Assembly: GCF_019890675.1 (NCBI RefSeq)
Contig: NZ_JAIOAA010000001.1
Span: 496,001-560,000, forward strand
Length of the DNA stretch: 64,000 nt
Origin: Micromonospora sp. PLK6-60
Lineage (GTDB): Bacteria; Actinomycetota; Actinomycetes; Mycobacteriales; Micromonosporaceae
Reading direction: 5' to 3'
This document shows positions 17,159 to 25,983 of the stretch, piece by piece. The notes under the pieces were generated by a model. The model saw only the letters and a program-made list of their open reading frames with translations, had not been told where the DNA came from and ran no database searches. How positions within the stretch are numbered: the first letter of the stretch is position 1; each line of letters opens with the position of its first letter. A program made the translations under genes and the position numbers.

Positions 17159-18238
17159 TCAGGCCACCCGGTACCGGTCCGCCTCGCCGGCCCGCAGCGT
17201 CAACCCCACGCCCGGCCGGTCCAGCGGGACGACCGCCGCGCCGCCGGTGGCCGGCACCGCGCCGTCGAAGAGCATCGACTCGATCCGGACGTGGTCGTGG
17301 AACCACTCGATATGCCGCAGGTTGGGGGTGGCGGCGGCGACCGCGAGGTGCTGGTGGGGGGCGCAGTGCGCGGAGACCTCCAGCCCGGCCGCGGCGGCCA
17401 CCGCCGCCGCCCGCAGGAACTCGGTGATCCCGCCGCACCGGGTGACGTCGATCTGGAGGCAGTCGACGTACGGCGCCATCCGGTGGAAGTAGACCAGGTC
17501 GAAGCCGTACTCGCCGGCGGCGACGTCCGGCAGCACCTGGTCGCGGACCTGGCCGAGGCCGACCAGGTCGTCGGAGCTGACCGGTTCCTCGTACCAGCGC
17601 ACGTCGAGGTCGGCGGCGGCCCGCATCACCCGGACGGCCTGTTTGCGCTGGTAGCCGCCGTTGGCGTCGACGTACAGCTCGGTCTGGTCGCCGACGGTGC
17701 GCCGGGCGGCGGCCATCCGGGCCAGGTCGCGGGTGACCTCGGTCCCCCCGGACTCGCCGATCTTGATCTTCACCCGGGGGATGCCCTGCTCGTGCGCCCA
17801 GGTGGCGAGCTGCCGGTGCTGGCGGGCGGCGTCGTAGGTGGTGAAGCCGCCGCTGCCGTACACCGGGACCTGCCGGCGGGCGGTGCCCAGCAGTCGGGCC
17901 AGCGGCAGGCCCAGCCGGCGGGCCTTGAGGTCCCAGACCGCGCAGTCGGCGGCGGACAGGGCGAGCCCGGCGACGCCCGGCCGGCCGGCGTTGCGCAGCC
18001 GCCGGCGCATCGCCGCCCAGGCGGCCGGCACGTCGTCCGGGTCCAGCTCGGCGACCACCGGGGCGAGCAGGTCGGCCACCACGGGCAGCACGGCCGGCGG
18101 ACCGTAGGTCCAGCCCAGCCCGGTGTGCCCGTCGGCGGTCGCGGAGACCAGCACCAGCGTGGTGGCGTCCCAGGCCAGCGTGCCGTCGCCCTCCGGGGCG
18201 TCGGTGGGCACCCGGTACGCGGCCGCGCTCAGCCGCAC
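17159..18238 (-). CDS. Enolase-superfamily enzyme (mandelate racemase/muconate lactonising subgroup)
   Basis: A 359-residue protein with the capping domain (about 1-120) and barrel (about 130-330). The catalytic KxK is seen as VKIKIGE near residue 160, the metal ligands as DANGG, EEPVS and GEYGF, and the C-terminal region carries HCAPHQH, a histidine position used as general base in acid-sugar dehydratases. These features suggest dehydration or racemisation of a sugar acid or related carboxylate. The gene starts with GTG 18238, 4 bp after the stop of the FAD/Fe-S dehydrogenase, so co-translation is likely. The exact substrate cannot be deduced. Confidence 0.82.
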   Translation of the reverse strand: MRLSAAAYRVPTDAPEGDGTLAWDATTLVLVSATADGHTGLGWTYGPPAVLPVVADLLAPVVAELDPDDVPAAWAAMRRRLRNAGRPGVAGLALSAADCAVWDLKARRLGLPLARLLGTARRQVPVYGSGGFTTYDAARQHRQLATWAHEQGIPRVKIKIGESGGTEVTRDLARMAAARRTVGDQTELYVDANGGYQRKQAVRVMRAAADLDVRWYEEPVSSDDLVGLGQVRDQVLPDVAAGEYGFDLVYFHRMAPYVDCLQIDVTRCGGITEFLRAAAVAAAAGLEVSAHCAPHQHLAVAAATPNLRHIEWFHDHVRIESMLFDGAVPATGGAAVVPLDRPGVGLTLRAGEADRYRVA

Positions 18239-18242
18239 CCCG

Positions 18243-21200
18243 TCACCGCCCCCGCCGGGCGGCCCGCGCGGCCAGGGCGGCCACCGGCGCCAGCGCGGCC
18301 ACGGCGAGGGTCGCGGCGGCGGCCCAGCGGGCCGCCCGCGGTGGGGGGCTGGGCCGCTCGGTCCAGCTCCACTCCGGCCGGCCCGGCACCGCGCCGCCGC
18401 GCAGGCCGGCGCGCAGCAGCTCGGCGAGGTGGATCGCCCGGCGGCCGGCCGCGGCGCTCTGCGCGACCTGGGTACGGCAGCTGAAGCCGTCGGCGAGGAT
18501 CACGTCGGTGTCGGCGGCGTCCCGCACGGCGGGCAGCAGCACCCGTTCGGCGCACGCCTCGGAGACCTCGTAGTGCCCCTGCTCGAAGCCGAAGTTGCCG
18601 GCCAGGCCGCAGCAGCCGGAGTCGAGGAACTCGGCGCGGACCCCGGCGGCGGTGAGCACCGCCTGGTCGGCGGCGGTGCCGAGGATGGCGTGCTGGTGGC
18701 AGTGGGTCTGGATCAGCGCGTGCGCCGGCAGCCGCGGTGGCCGCCACCCGGGGGTGTGCTCGTGCAGCAGCTCCGCCAGGGTCACCGTCTGCTGGCGCAG
18801 CCGGGTCACGTCCTCGTCGGCGGGGAACAGCTCGTGGGCGTCGCTGCGGAACACCGCCGTGCAGCTCGGCTCCAGGCCGACCACCCGGGTCCCGGCCCGC
18901 AGGTGCGGGCGCAGCACGTCCACGGTCCGTCGCAGCACCCGCTTGGCGACGTCGAGCTGGCCGGTGGAGATCCAGGTCAGACCGCAGCAGACCGGCCGGT
19001 CGGGCACCCGGACCCGCCAGCCGGCGGCCTCCAGCACCTCGACCGCCGCCCGGGCGACGCCGGGGTGGAAGTGGTTGGTGAAGGTGTCCGGCCAGAGCAG
19101 CACCTCACCGCGCGAGCCGTCCCCGCCCGGGGTGCGGCGGGCGAACCAGCGTTGGAAGGACTCGGTGGCGAACAGCGGGATGTCGCGGCGCTTGTCGATG
19201 CCGCCGAGCGTCTTGGCGAGCCGGCCCACCCCGGGGGCCTGGGCCAGTGCGTTGACCACCCGCGGCGCCCGGCCGGCGAGGGCGGCGGCCAGCGGCAGCC
19301 AGCCCATCGAGTAGTGCGACCGGGGGCGCACCCGGCCCGCGTAGTGGTGGGACAGGAACTCCGCCTTGTAGGTGGCCATGTCCACGTTGACCGGGCAGTC
19401 CGCCTTGCAGCCCTTGCAGGCCAGGCAGAGGTCGAGGGCGTCGCGGACGGCCGCCGAGCGCCAGCCGTCGCCGATCGGCCCGCCCCGGGCGGTGCCGTCG
19501 AGCATCTCGAACAGCAGCCGGGCGCGGCCCCGGGTGGAGTGTTCCTCCTCCCGGGTGACCATGTAGGACGGGCACATCACCCCGCCGTGTTCCCGCCGGC
19601 ACTGGCCGACGCCGACGCAGCGCAGCACGGCGCGGCTGAAGCTGCCGGAGTCGTCGGGATAGCGGAAGGTGGTGGCCACGTCGCCGTGGTTGAAGTCGAC
19701 GCCGAGGCGCAGGTGGCTGTCCAGCGGGTAGGGCGCGACCGCCTTGCCGGGGTTCATCCGGTCGTCGGCGTCGAAGATCGCCTTGAGCTGGCCGAACGCC
19801 CGGATCAGCCGGTCGCCGAACATCTTCACCAGCAGCTCGCCGCGGGACTGCCCGTCGCCGTGCTCGCCGGAGAAGGAGCCGCCGTAGGAGACCACCAGGT
19901 CGGCGGCCCGTTCGACGAAGGAGCGGAACTGGCCCACCCCGTCGGCCGTGGTCAGCACGAACGGGATGCGGGTGTGCACGCAGCCCTGCCCGAAGTGCCC
20001 GTACAGCGACGCCTGTTCGAAGCCGTACTCGCGGAAGAGGCGGTCCAGGTCCCGCAGGTAGTCCCCCAGCCGCTCCGGCGGGACCGCCGAGTCCTCCCAG
20101 CCCTCCCAGGTGTCCCGCTCCCCCGGCACCCGGGCGGTCGCGCCGAGCCCGGACTCGCGGACCCCCCACATCTGTTCCTCGTCGGCCGGGTCGTCGAACC
20201 GGTGCACGCCCGGCCCGCCGTCGCCGCTGAGGTCGTCGATCATCCGCTGGGCGGCGGCCTCCGCCTCCTCGACGGTGTCGCCGCCCAACTGCACCATCAG
20301 CCAGCCACCGCCGGGCGGGAGCTTGTGCAGGGCGGCCGGGTGCAGGTGCTTGCGCTTCTCGAAGTTGATCAGCTTGTCGTCGAGCCCTTCCAGCGCGATC
20401 GGCTGGTGCGGCAGCACCCGCGGTACGGCGTCACCCGCGGCGCCGATGTCCGGGTAGGACAGAAACACCATCGCCTTGGCCGGCACCACCGGCACCAGCT
20501 TCAGCCGGGCCCGCAGCACGGTGACCAGGGTGCCCTCGGAGCCGACCAGCGCCTGCGCGACGTGGAAGTTCTGCTCCGGCAGCAGGCTGTCGACGTTGTA
20601 TCCGGAGACCCGGCGCGGGATGTGCGGGTAGCGGGCGCGGATCTCGGTCTGGTGTTCGTCGCGCAGCTCCCGCAGGGCCCGGTAGATCTCGGCCTGCCGG
20701 CCGCCCCGGCGCTGGATCTCGGCGTACCGCTCGTCGCTGGTCTCGCCGACCCACATCCGGGTGCCGTCGTAGAGCAGCACCTCCAGCTCCACGACGTTGT
20801 CGACGGTCTTGCCGGCGCGCTGGGCGGTGGCGCCGCAGGAGTTGTTGCCGATCATGCCGCCGATCGTGCAGTGGTTGTGGGTGGACGGGCGGGGGCCGAA
20901 CTCCAGGCCGTCGGGCGCCAGCAGTTCGTTGAGGGTGTCGAGCACGATGCCCGGCTCGACCAGGCAGGTCCGCGCCTGCCGGTCGACCGCCAGCAGCCGG
21001 TTGCAGTACTTCGACCAGTCGATCACCACCGCCACGTTGGTGACCTGGCCGGCCAGGCTGGTGCCGCCGCCCCGGGAGAGCACGGGCACGCCGTGCCGCC
21101 GGCACACGGCCACGGCCGCCACCGCCGCCTCGACGGTACGGGGCAGCACCAGGCCCAGCGGCACCTGCCGGTAGTTGGAACCGCCGGTGGCGTAGGCGGC

Positions 21201-21365
21201 CCGGGACCCGTCGTCGAACCGCACCTCCCCGTCGACCTCGGCGGACAGGTCGGCGGCGAGGGCGGCCAGGTCGACGTCGTGCGCCGGCGCTGGTGGCCGC
21301 AGGACGGGGTCGGGCAGCGGCACGCCCGCGGTCGGCGCCGGCCGGGCAACGGTCCGCCGGATCAC
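18243..21365 (-). CDS. FAD-linked oxidase/Fe-S fusion dehydrogenase (D-lactate or 2-hydroxyglutarate dehydrogenase-like)
   Basis: A 1040-residue fusion. Residues about 40-270 form the PCMH-type FAD-binding domain (SRGGGTSLAGQ, GGMIGNNSCGA), and about 270-560 the FAD-oxidase C-terminal domain with SGEHGDGQSRGE. A ferredoxin-like segment follows with CLACKGCKADCPV and an earlier Cys cluster (CVGVGQC, MCPSYM), then two CCG-type modules (VCCGLTW, SGCCGLAGNFG) as in GlpC/LutA. A hydrophobic C-terminal helix (about 1010-1037) probably anchors it to the membrane. It should oxidise a D-2-hydroxy acid and pass electrons to quinone. GTG 21365 overlaps the preceding gene by 4 bp. Confidence 0.88.
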   Translation of the reverse strand: MIRRTVARPAPTAGVPLPDPVLRPPAPAHDVDLAALAADLSAEVDGEVRFDDGSRAAYATGGSNYRQVPLGLVLPRTVEAAVAAVAVCRRHGVPVLSRGGGTSLAGQVTNVAVVIDWSKYCNRLLAVDRQARTCLVEPGIVLDTLNELLAPDGLEFGPRPSTHNHCTIGGMIGNNSCGATAQRAGKTVDNVVELEVLLYDGTRMWVGETSDERYAEIQRRGGRQAEIYRALRELRDEHQTEIRARYPHIPRRVSGYNVDSLLPEQNFHVAQALVGSEGTLVTVLRARLKLVPVVPAKAMVFLSYPDIGAAGDAVPRVLPHQPIALEGLDDKLINFEKRKHLHPAALHKLPPGGGWLMVQLGGDTVEEAEAAAQRMIDDLSGDGGPGVHRFDDPADEEQMWGVRESGLGATARVPGERDTWEGWEDSAVPPERLGDYLRDLDRLFREYGFEQASLYGHFGQGCVHTRIPFVLTTADGVGQFRSFVERAADLVVSYGGSFSGEHGDGQSRGELLVKMFGDRLIRAFGQLKAIFDADDRMNPGKAVAPYPLDSHLRLGVDFNHGDVATTFRYPDDSGSFSRAVLRCVGVGQCRREHGGVMCPSYMVTREEEHSTRGRARLLFEMLDGTARGGPIGDGWRSAAVRDALDLCLACKGCKADCPVNVDMATYKAEFLSHHYAGRVRPRSHYSMGWLPLAAALAGRAPRVVNALAQAPGVGRLAKTLGGIDKRRDIPLFATESFQRWFARRTPGGDGSRGEVLLWPDTFTNHFHPGVARAAVEVLEAAGWRVRVPDRPVCCGLTWISTGQLDVAKRVLRRTVDVLRPHLRAGTRVVGLEPSCTAVFRSDAHELFPADEDVTRLRQQTVTLAELLHEHTPGWRPPRLPAHALIQTHCHQHAILGTAADQAVLTAAGVRAEFLDSGCCGLAGNFGFEQGHYEVSEACAERVLLPAVRDAADTDVILADGFSCRTQVAQSAAAGRRAIHLAELLRAGLRGGAVPGRPEWSWTERPSPPPRAARWAAAATLAVAALAPVAALAARAARRGR

Positions 21366-23128
21366 GACCGCAACTCGTTGATCTTGTCGCGGGCCACCGT
21401 GGCGAGGGTGGCGACCTTGTGCGGCTGGCCGCGCAGGAACGCCTCGGTGAAGTGCTTGGCCTGGTCGTACTTGACCTTGCCCGGCATCGGCGGCTCGTCG
21501 GGGTTGACGTCGCAGTCGACAAGCGCCGGGCCGGGGTGGGACAGCGCGTCGCGGATCACCCCGGGCAGCGCCCGGGGATCGGTGACCTTGGCGCCGTACC
21601 CGCCGCAGGCGCGCGCCCAGGCGGCGAAGTCCGCCTCCGGCTCCCGGTGCCGCACCTCGTACTCCGGGTAGCCGAGGACGATCTGCTCCCAGAGGATCTG
21701 CCCGTACGCGTTGTTGTTGTTGATGATCACCTTGATCGGCAGCTCGTGCCGCGCCGCGGTCAGGAACTCGGCCATCAACATCGCGAACCCGCCGTCCCCG
21801 ACGAACGCGATCACCTGCCGGTCGGGGAACGCGTGCTGCATGGCGATCGCGTACGGCAGGCCGGGCGCCATGGTGGCCAGGTTGCCGGAGAGGTAGAACT
21901 CCCGGCCGCCGCGGATGGTCCAGTGCCGGGCCGACCAGGTGGCGATGGTGCCCGAGTCGCAGGTGAGGATCGCGTCGTCGGTGGCCGCCTCGTCCACGCA
22001 GGAGATCAGGTACTGCGGCGCGATGGGGTCACGGGTCGGGTCCTGCAGGGCGACCATCTCCGCCCGCCAGGCGTCGTGTTCCCGCTGGTACTTCGTCAGG
22101 AAGGACCGGTCGGTACGGGGCCGCAGCAGCGGCAGCAGCTGCCGCAGCGCGACCCCGGCGTCGGCGGTGACCGGGGCGTCCACCGGCAGCCGCATCCCGA
22201 TCAGGCTGGCGTCGAGGTCGATCTGCGCCACCCGGGCCTGCCCCGGCGCGGGCAGGAACTTCGCGTACGGGAAGGAGGTGCCGACCATCAGCAGGGTGTC
22301 GCACTCCTCCATCAGCTCCTCGCTCGGGCGGGTGCCGAGCAGGCCGAGGCCGCCGGTGGTCAGCGGGTGGTCGTCGGGGACGACCATCTTGCCGGAGAGC
22401 GTCTTGACGATCGGGCTGCCCAGCGCCTCGGCGACCGCGAGCACCTCGTCGCGGGCGTGCCGGGCGCCGACGCCGACCAGCATGGCGATCTTCGTCCCGG
22501 CGTTGAGCAGTTCCGCCGCCCGGGCCAGGTCGGCCGGCTCGGCCGGCACCGTGGGCCGCGACACCACCGGGCTGCTGGCCGGCGGCTCCCCCGGGCTGAC
22601 GTGCCGGTACGGGTCCTCGTCCACCGCGGCGACCTGCACGTCGTTGGGGAAGCTCAGGTGGGCGACGGTGCGCTTGGCCAGCGCGTTGCGGACGGCGATG
22701 TCGACCAGCCCGGGCAGCTGCCGAGGGTTGGTGACCATCATGTTGTAGACGGCCACGTCCTGGTACAGCAGCGGCGTGTGCACCTCCTGCTGGTAGTTCT
22801 GCCCGAGCACCGAGGTCTCCTGCATGCCGGTGATCGCCAGCACCGGCACGTGGTCGAGCTTGGCGTCGTACAGCCCGTTGAGCAGGTGGATGGCGCCCGG
22901 GCCGGAGGTGGCCACGCAGACCCCGAGCCGCCCGGTGGCCTTGGCGTAGCCGGTGGCCATGAAGGCCGCCGCCTCCTCGTGGTGCACCAGCACGAACCGC
23001 AGCTTCTCCCGCTGCCGGCGGAAGCCCTCCATCAGCCCGTTGATGCCGTCGCCGGGCAGGCCGAAGACGGTGTCGACGCCCCACTCCACCAACCGCCGGG
23101 CCAGGCTCTCGCCCACGATCTCCTGCAC
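21362..23128 (-). CDS. Thiamine-diphosphate enzyme, pyruvate dehydrogenase (quinone)/pyruvate oxidase-like
   Basis: A 588-residue ThDP enzyme with N-terminal Pyr domain (VHHEEAAAFMATGYAK carries the activating Glu), a central DHS-like nucleotide domain, and a C-terminal PP domain with the ThDP-Mg motif VGDGGFAML ending INNNNAYGQ. Best fit is the PoxB-type pyruvate:quinone oxidoreductase branch, which decarboxylates pyruvate to acetate and feeds quinone; other oxo-acid decarboxylases are possible. GTG 23128 has a GGGAGG RBS. It is the first gene of the operon with the FAD/Fe-S dehydrogenase, the enolase-superfamily enzyme and the PPC protein, suggesting a membrane-linked oxo/hydroxy-acid oxidation unit. 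Confidence 0.87.
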   Translation of the reverse strand: MQEIVGESLARRLVEWGVDTVFGLPGDGINGLMEGFRRQREKLRFVLVHHEEAAAFMATGYAKATGRLGVCVATSGPGAIHLLNGLYDAKLDHVPVLAITGMQETSVLGQNYQQEVHTPLLYQDVAVYNMMVTNPRQLPGLVDIAVRNALAKRTVAHLSFPNDVQVAAVDEDPYRHVSPGEPPASSPVVSRPTVPAEPADLARAAELLNAGTKIAMLVGVGARHARDEVLAVAEALGSPIVKTLSGKMVVPDDHPLTTGGLGLLGTRPSEELMEECDTLLMVGTSFPYAKFLPAPGQARVAQIDLDASLIGMRLPVDAPVTADAGVALRQLLPLLRPRTDRSFLTKYQREHDAWRAEMVALQDPTRDPIAPQYLISCVDEAATDDAILTCDSGTIATWSARHWTIRGGREFYLSGNLATMAPGLPYAIAMQHAFPDRQVIAFVGDGGFAMLMAEFLTAARHELPIKVIINNNNAYGQILWEQIVLGYPEYEVRHREPEADFAAWARACGGYGAKVTDPRALPGVIRDALSHPGPALVDCDVNPDEPPMPGKVKYDQAKHFTEAFLRGQPHKVATLATVARDKINELRS

Positions 23129-23336
23129 GTCACGCCTCCCGGTATCGCACCGGCCCGGTGGGGCCGCCGGCCGGTTGCCGGGTCACCCGTCCCCGTTCGC
23201 GTTGACCGTCCGGTTGCCCGGCCTACCCGCACCGAATACCGGTAAACGCCCGGATCCGGCGGTTTTCCCGCCCGGCCGTTCGGCGCTCCTCGCCGCGCCG
23301 GAACGGCCCCGCTCAGCCGCGCCGGAACAGCCCCGC

Positions 23337-23516
23337 TCAGCCGCGCCGGCGGGCGCGGGCCACCAGGAAGCCGAGCACCAGGCCCGCCCCCAGCGCCACG
23401 CCCCGGCGGCCGAGGCCACCGCGCAGCCGGCGCAGCCCCTCGCGGGGATCGACGACCGCGCCCGCGGCATCACCGACCGCGCCGACCGCCACGTCATCCA
23501 TCCGGCCCCTGCCCAT
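23337..23516 (-). CDS. Small membrane protein (59 aa), hypothetical
   Basis: Starts MGRGRMDDVAVGAVGDAAG at ATG 23514-23516, with GGAGGGCGG upstream. The C-terminal part RGVALGAGLVLGFLVARARRRG forms one short membrane helix closed by an arginine-rich tail, so the protein is probably inserted with the tail in the cytoplasm. The first half is Asp/Ala-rich and polar. I recognise no family. It sits alone between the redox operon and a DHFR-family gene. Codon use is GC-rich like the rest of the region. Confidence 0.5.
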   Translation of the reverse strand: MGRGRMDDVAVGAVGDAAGAVVDPREGLRRLRGGLGRRGVALGAGLVLGFLVARARRRG

Positions 23517-23603
23517 CCCGCACCGCCCTCCACTCGACCGACGGCTGGCCCTACCCGCCCGACGGCCGGACAAACCGGGCGGGCAGGGCGACGCGGCGAC
23601 CGG

Positions 23604-24320
23604 TCACTCGCCCTCGGCGACCCCCACCCGGGCCGGACCGCCGCCACTTCCCCGGTCGTCGAGCACCAGCGGCACGCGACCCCCGACGGCGTAGCGGATA
23701 TGGGTGACCTGCGGGGTGGGCACCACCCGGGTCGGGGTGAGCTCGATCCCCTCCCACCCGTCCAGGCCGAGCCCCTCGTCCAGCAACCGCATCCCGGTGC
23801 CCAGCACCACCGGGACGATGTGCAGCTCCAACTCGTCCAGCAGGCCGGCCTTCAGCACCTGCCGGACCAACTCCCCACCGCCGGCCACGGCCACGTTCCG
23901 GCCGTTCGTTACCGCCCGGGCCCGCTCGACCGCGGCGGCCACGCCGTCGGTGACGTACGTGAAGCTCGTCCCGCCCTGGCGGACCAGGGTCTCGCGGGGC
24001 CGGTGCGTGACGACGAAGACCGGCGCCCGGAACGGCGGCTCGTCGCCCCACGGCACCTCACCGCCGTCGGCCATCCGCCGACCCATCACGTACGCCCCGG
24101 CGGCCTCGAACGTCTCCGCCACGATCCGCGAGTTGGTGTCCTGCTCGCCGCCGGCGAAGCCCAACCGCTCCCGCCAGGCCATCGCGTCGATCACCCAGCG
24201 GGTCACCCGGAAGAACCCGCGGCTCTCCGCCGACCCCATCCAGTCGCCGGCGCCGTCGTGCCGTGGTCCGGCGTAGCACCCGTCGAGGGAGACCGACAGC
24301 TGGGCGGTCACCTTGGTCAT
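23604..24320 (-). CDS. Dihydrofolate reductase-family (RibD C-terminal-like) protein, second copy
   Basis: A 238-residue RibD_C-type reductase starting MTKVTAQLSVSLDGCYAGP, with AYVMGRRMADG, FVVTHRP and VAVAGGGELVRQVLKAGLLD motifs. It is longer than the copy at 1497 because of inserted helices (about 20-60) and a C-terminal tail. Family members reduce pterin- or flavin-like or small-molecule substrates with NADPH; substrate unknown. Start ATG 24320 with GGAGCG upstream. It lies downstream of the NRPS arm on the same strand, but a hairpin at 24396-24433 separates them, so I do not count it as part of the cluster. Confidence 0.82.
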   Translation of the reverse strand: MTKVTAQLSVSLDGCYAGPRHDGAGDWMGSAESRGFFRVTRWVIDAMAWRERLGFAGGEQDTNSRIVAETFEAAGAYVMGRRMADGGEVPWGDEPPFRAPVFVVTHRPRETLVRQGGTSFTYVTDGVAAAVERARAVTNGRNVAVAGGGELVRQVLKAGLLDELELHIVPVVLGTGMRLLDEGLGLDGWEGIELTPTRVVPTPQVTHIRYAVGGRVPLVLDDRGSGGGPARVGVAEGE

Positions 24321-24395
24321 GGTCGCGCTCCGTTCTCTCCAGCCCCCGGCCGGGGCCGTCCCGGAGAGGTCGGAGCCGAACGCCGGTTCCCGACA

Positions 24396-24433
24396 GCCGT
24401 CGGCGAGAAAGGTCGCCGCGCCGCGCCGACGGC
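24396..24433 (-). terminator. Hairpin at the end of the leftward NRPS operon
   Basis: GCCGTCGGCG (24396-24405) pairs perfectly with CGCCGACGGC (24424-24433) across an 18-nt loop, 11 bp after the stop of the PCP-C gene. There is no U-run, as is common in actinomycetes. It marks the probable left border of the biosynthetic cluster. Confidence 0.5.
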
Positions 24434-24444
24434 CGCCGGTGGGC

Positions 24445-25983
24445 TCAGCCGGCGTCCTCCGGCCGGGCGATCCGCGCGATCTCGTCGCCGAAGCCGTCGG
24501 CGATCCGGCGGGCGGTCATCCCGGTCACCGCGGCCGGGTCGTACTCGACCACCCCGTGCAACGGCCCGCCCGGGACGCGGGGAAAGACCTCGACCGTCAG
24601 GTCGTACTGGGCCGCCAGCGGGCGCACCCGGATCTCCTCGACCGTCACCCCGGGCACCGACCACCGCGGCTCCGGCCAGTTCGACCAGGCGAACTGCACC
24701 CGCAGCAACGCCGCCCGGCGCCGGCGCAGGCTGCGCAGGATGGCCGGCAGCGTGACGTCCTGGTGCCGCATCGCCTCGACCACGGTGCCGTGCAACGCGG
24801 TCAGCTCGGCGTCGTCCGGCTCGGCCGGCACGTGGACCGGCACCGGCAGGGCGACCACGAAGAAGCCGACCGTCGCGTCGTACCGGCGGTCCTCCCGGGC
24901 CGAGTGCGGCACCGCGACCGCGAAGGACCGGTCCCCGGTCACCCCGGCCACGGCCCGGCCGAACGCGGCCAACCCGAGCACGAACGGGGTCACCCCCAGC
25001 CCGCCGGCCCGCCGCCGCAGCCGGTCGACGAGCTCACCCGGCACGGACAGCGGCTCCTCCCCCAGCGCCGGCCCCGGCGCCGCGTCGGGGGTGTCGGGCC
25101 AGGTCACCGGCGCGAGGTCACGGAACCGTTCCGCCCAGCGCCGGGTCCGATCGGGCAGGTCCGGGGCCTGGCGGGCGGTCGCCTCCGCCGCGGCGAACGC
25201 GGCGTACGGCACCGGCGCCACGGGGTGCGGCCGCCCGGCCAGCTGCGCGGAGATCTCCTCGGCGAGGATCGCCACGCTGTCCCCGTCGACGGCGGCGTGG
25301 TGCACCGCCAGCACGAACAGCTGACCGCCGGCGCACGGTTGCAGGCCCGCGACGACGAGCGGCCCGTGCTCCAGGCTGACCTCGGCGGTCAGCTCGTCGG
25401 CGAGGTGTTGCGCGGCGACGGCGACCGGCTCCCCGGCCGGCGCGGGCCGGCGGCGCACGGCGAGCGCCTCCTCGACCCGCAGGGGTCGGGCCGTCGGCAG
25501 GCCGTCCTCGTCACCGTGCACGGCCGTGCGCAGGGCGTCGTGTCGCGCCACGACCGTGGCCAGCGCACCGGCGACCGCGTCCGGGTCGACCTCGCCGACC
25601 AGCCGGAAGGCGACCCGGAGCACGTTGCCCAGCGCCTGCTCCGGGCGGACGTTGTCGTCGAGCCAGAGCCGCACCTGGCCCTCGCTGAGCCGCCCGTCGC
25701 CGGCCACGGGCGGCGGGTCCGCCGGCCCGGCCGCCGCCCGCTGCGCCAGCCAGGCCGCCAGCGCGGCCACCGAACGGTGCGCGAAGACGTCCGTGACCCG
25801 CACGTTCGCCCCGGTCACCAGGTGCAGCCGGGTGGCCAGGCGGGCGATGTCCAGCGAGTCCAGGCCGACGGTCACCAGGTCGTCGTCGTCGGTCCAGCCC
25901 GGCCGGCCCACCAGCGCGGCCACCTCGTCGCGCACGGCGTCGCGCAGCCGGCCGCCGGCCGGGGCACCGGGCCCGGCGCTCAT
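24445..25983 (-). CDS. NRPS protein with carrier and condensation domains (PCP-C)
   Basis: A 512-residue protein beginning MSAGPGAPAGG. A peptidyl carrier domain (about 10-80) carries the phosphopantetheine site in GLDSLDI (Ser near 42). A condensation domain (about 95-500) has the catalytic motif HHAAVDG near residue 229 plus later FVLGLAAFGRAV and VGFFV motifs. No adenylation or thioesterase domain is present. ATG 25983 overlaps the upstream NRPS stop by 4 bp (ATGA). The carrier must be loaded in trans, either by the A domain next door or through the ATP-grasp product. The terminal C domain may release the chain onto a soluble amine or alcohol, as VibH-type domains do (inference). Confidence 0.88.
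   Translation of the reverse strand: MSAGPGAPAGGRLRDAVRDEVAALVGRPGWTDDDDLVTVGLDSLDIARLATRLHLVTGANVRVTDVFAHRSVAALAAWLAQRAAAGPADPPPVAGDGRLSEGQVRLWLDDNVRPEQALGNVLRVAFRLVGEVDPDAVAGALATVVARHDALRTAVHGDEDGLPTARPLRVEEALAVRRRPAPAGEPVAVAAQHLADELTAEVSLEHGPLVVAGLQPCAGGQLFVLAVHHAAVDGDSVAILAEEISAQLAGRPHPVAPVPYAAFAAAEATARQAPDLPDRTRRWAERFRDLAPVTWPDTPDAAPGPALGEEPLSVPGELVDRLRRRAGGLGVTPFVLGLAAFGRAVAGVTGDRSFAVAVPHSAREDRRYDATVGFFVVALPVPVHVPAEPDDAELTALHGTVVEAMRHQDVTLPAILRSLRRRRAALLRVQFAWSNWPEPRWSVPGVTVEEIRVRPLAAQYDLTVEVFPRVPGGPLHGVVEYDPAAVTGMTARRIADGFGDEIARIARPEDAG

Noticed and set aside
18123-21671. Long plus-strand open frame antisense to the FAD/Fe-S dehydrogenase
   Set aside because: No recognisable domain and a composition typical of antisense GC-rich frames; the minus-strand protein has full FAD and Fe-S motifs.
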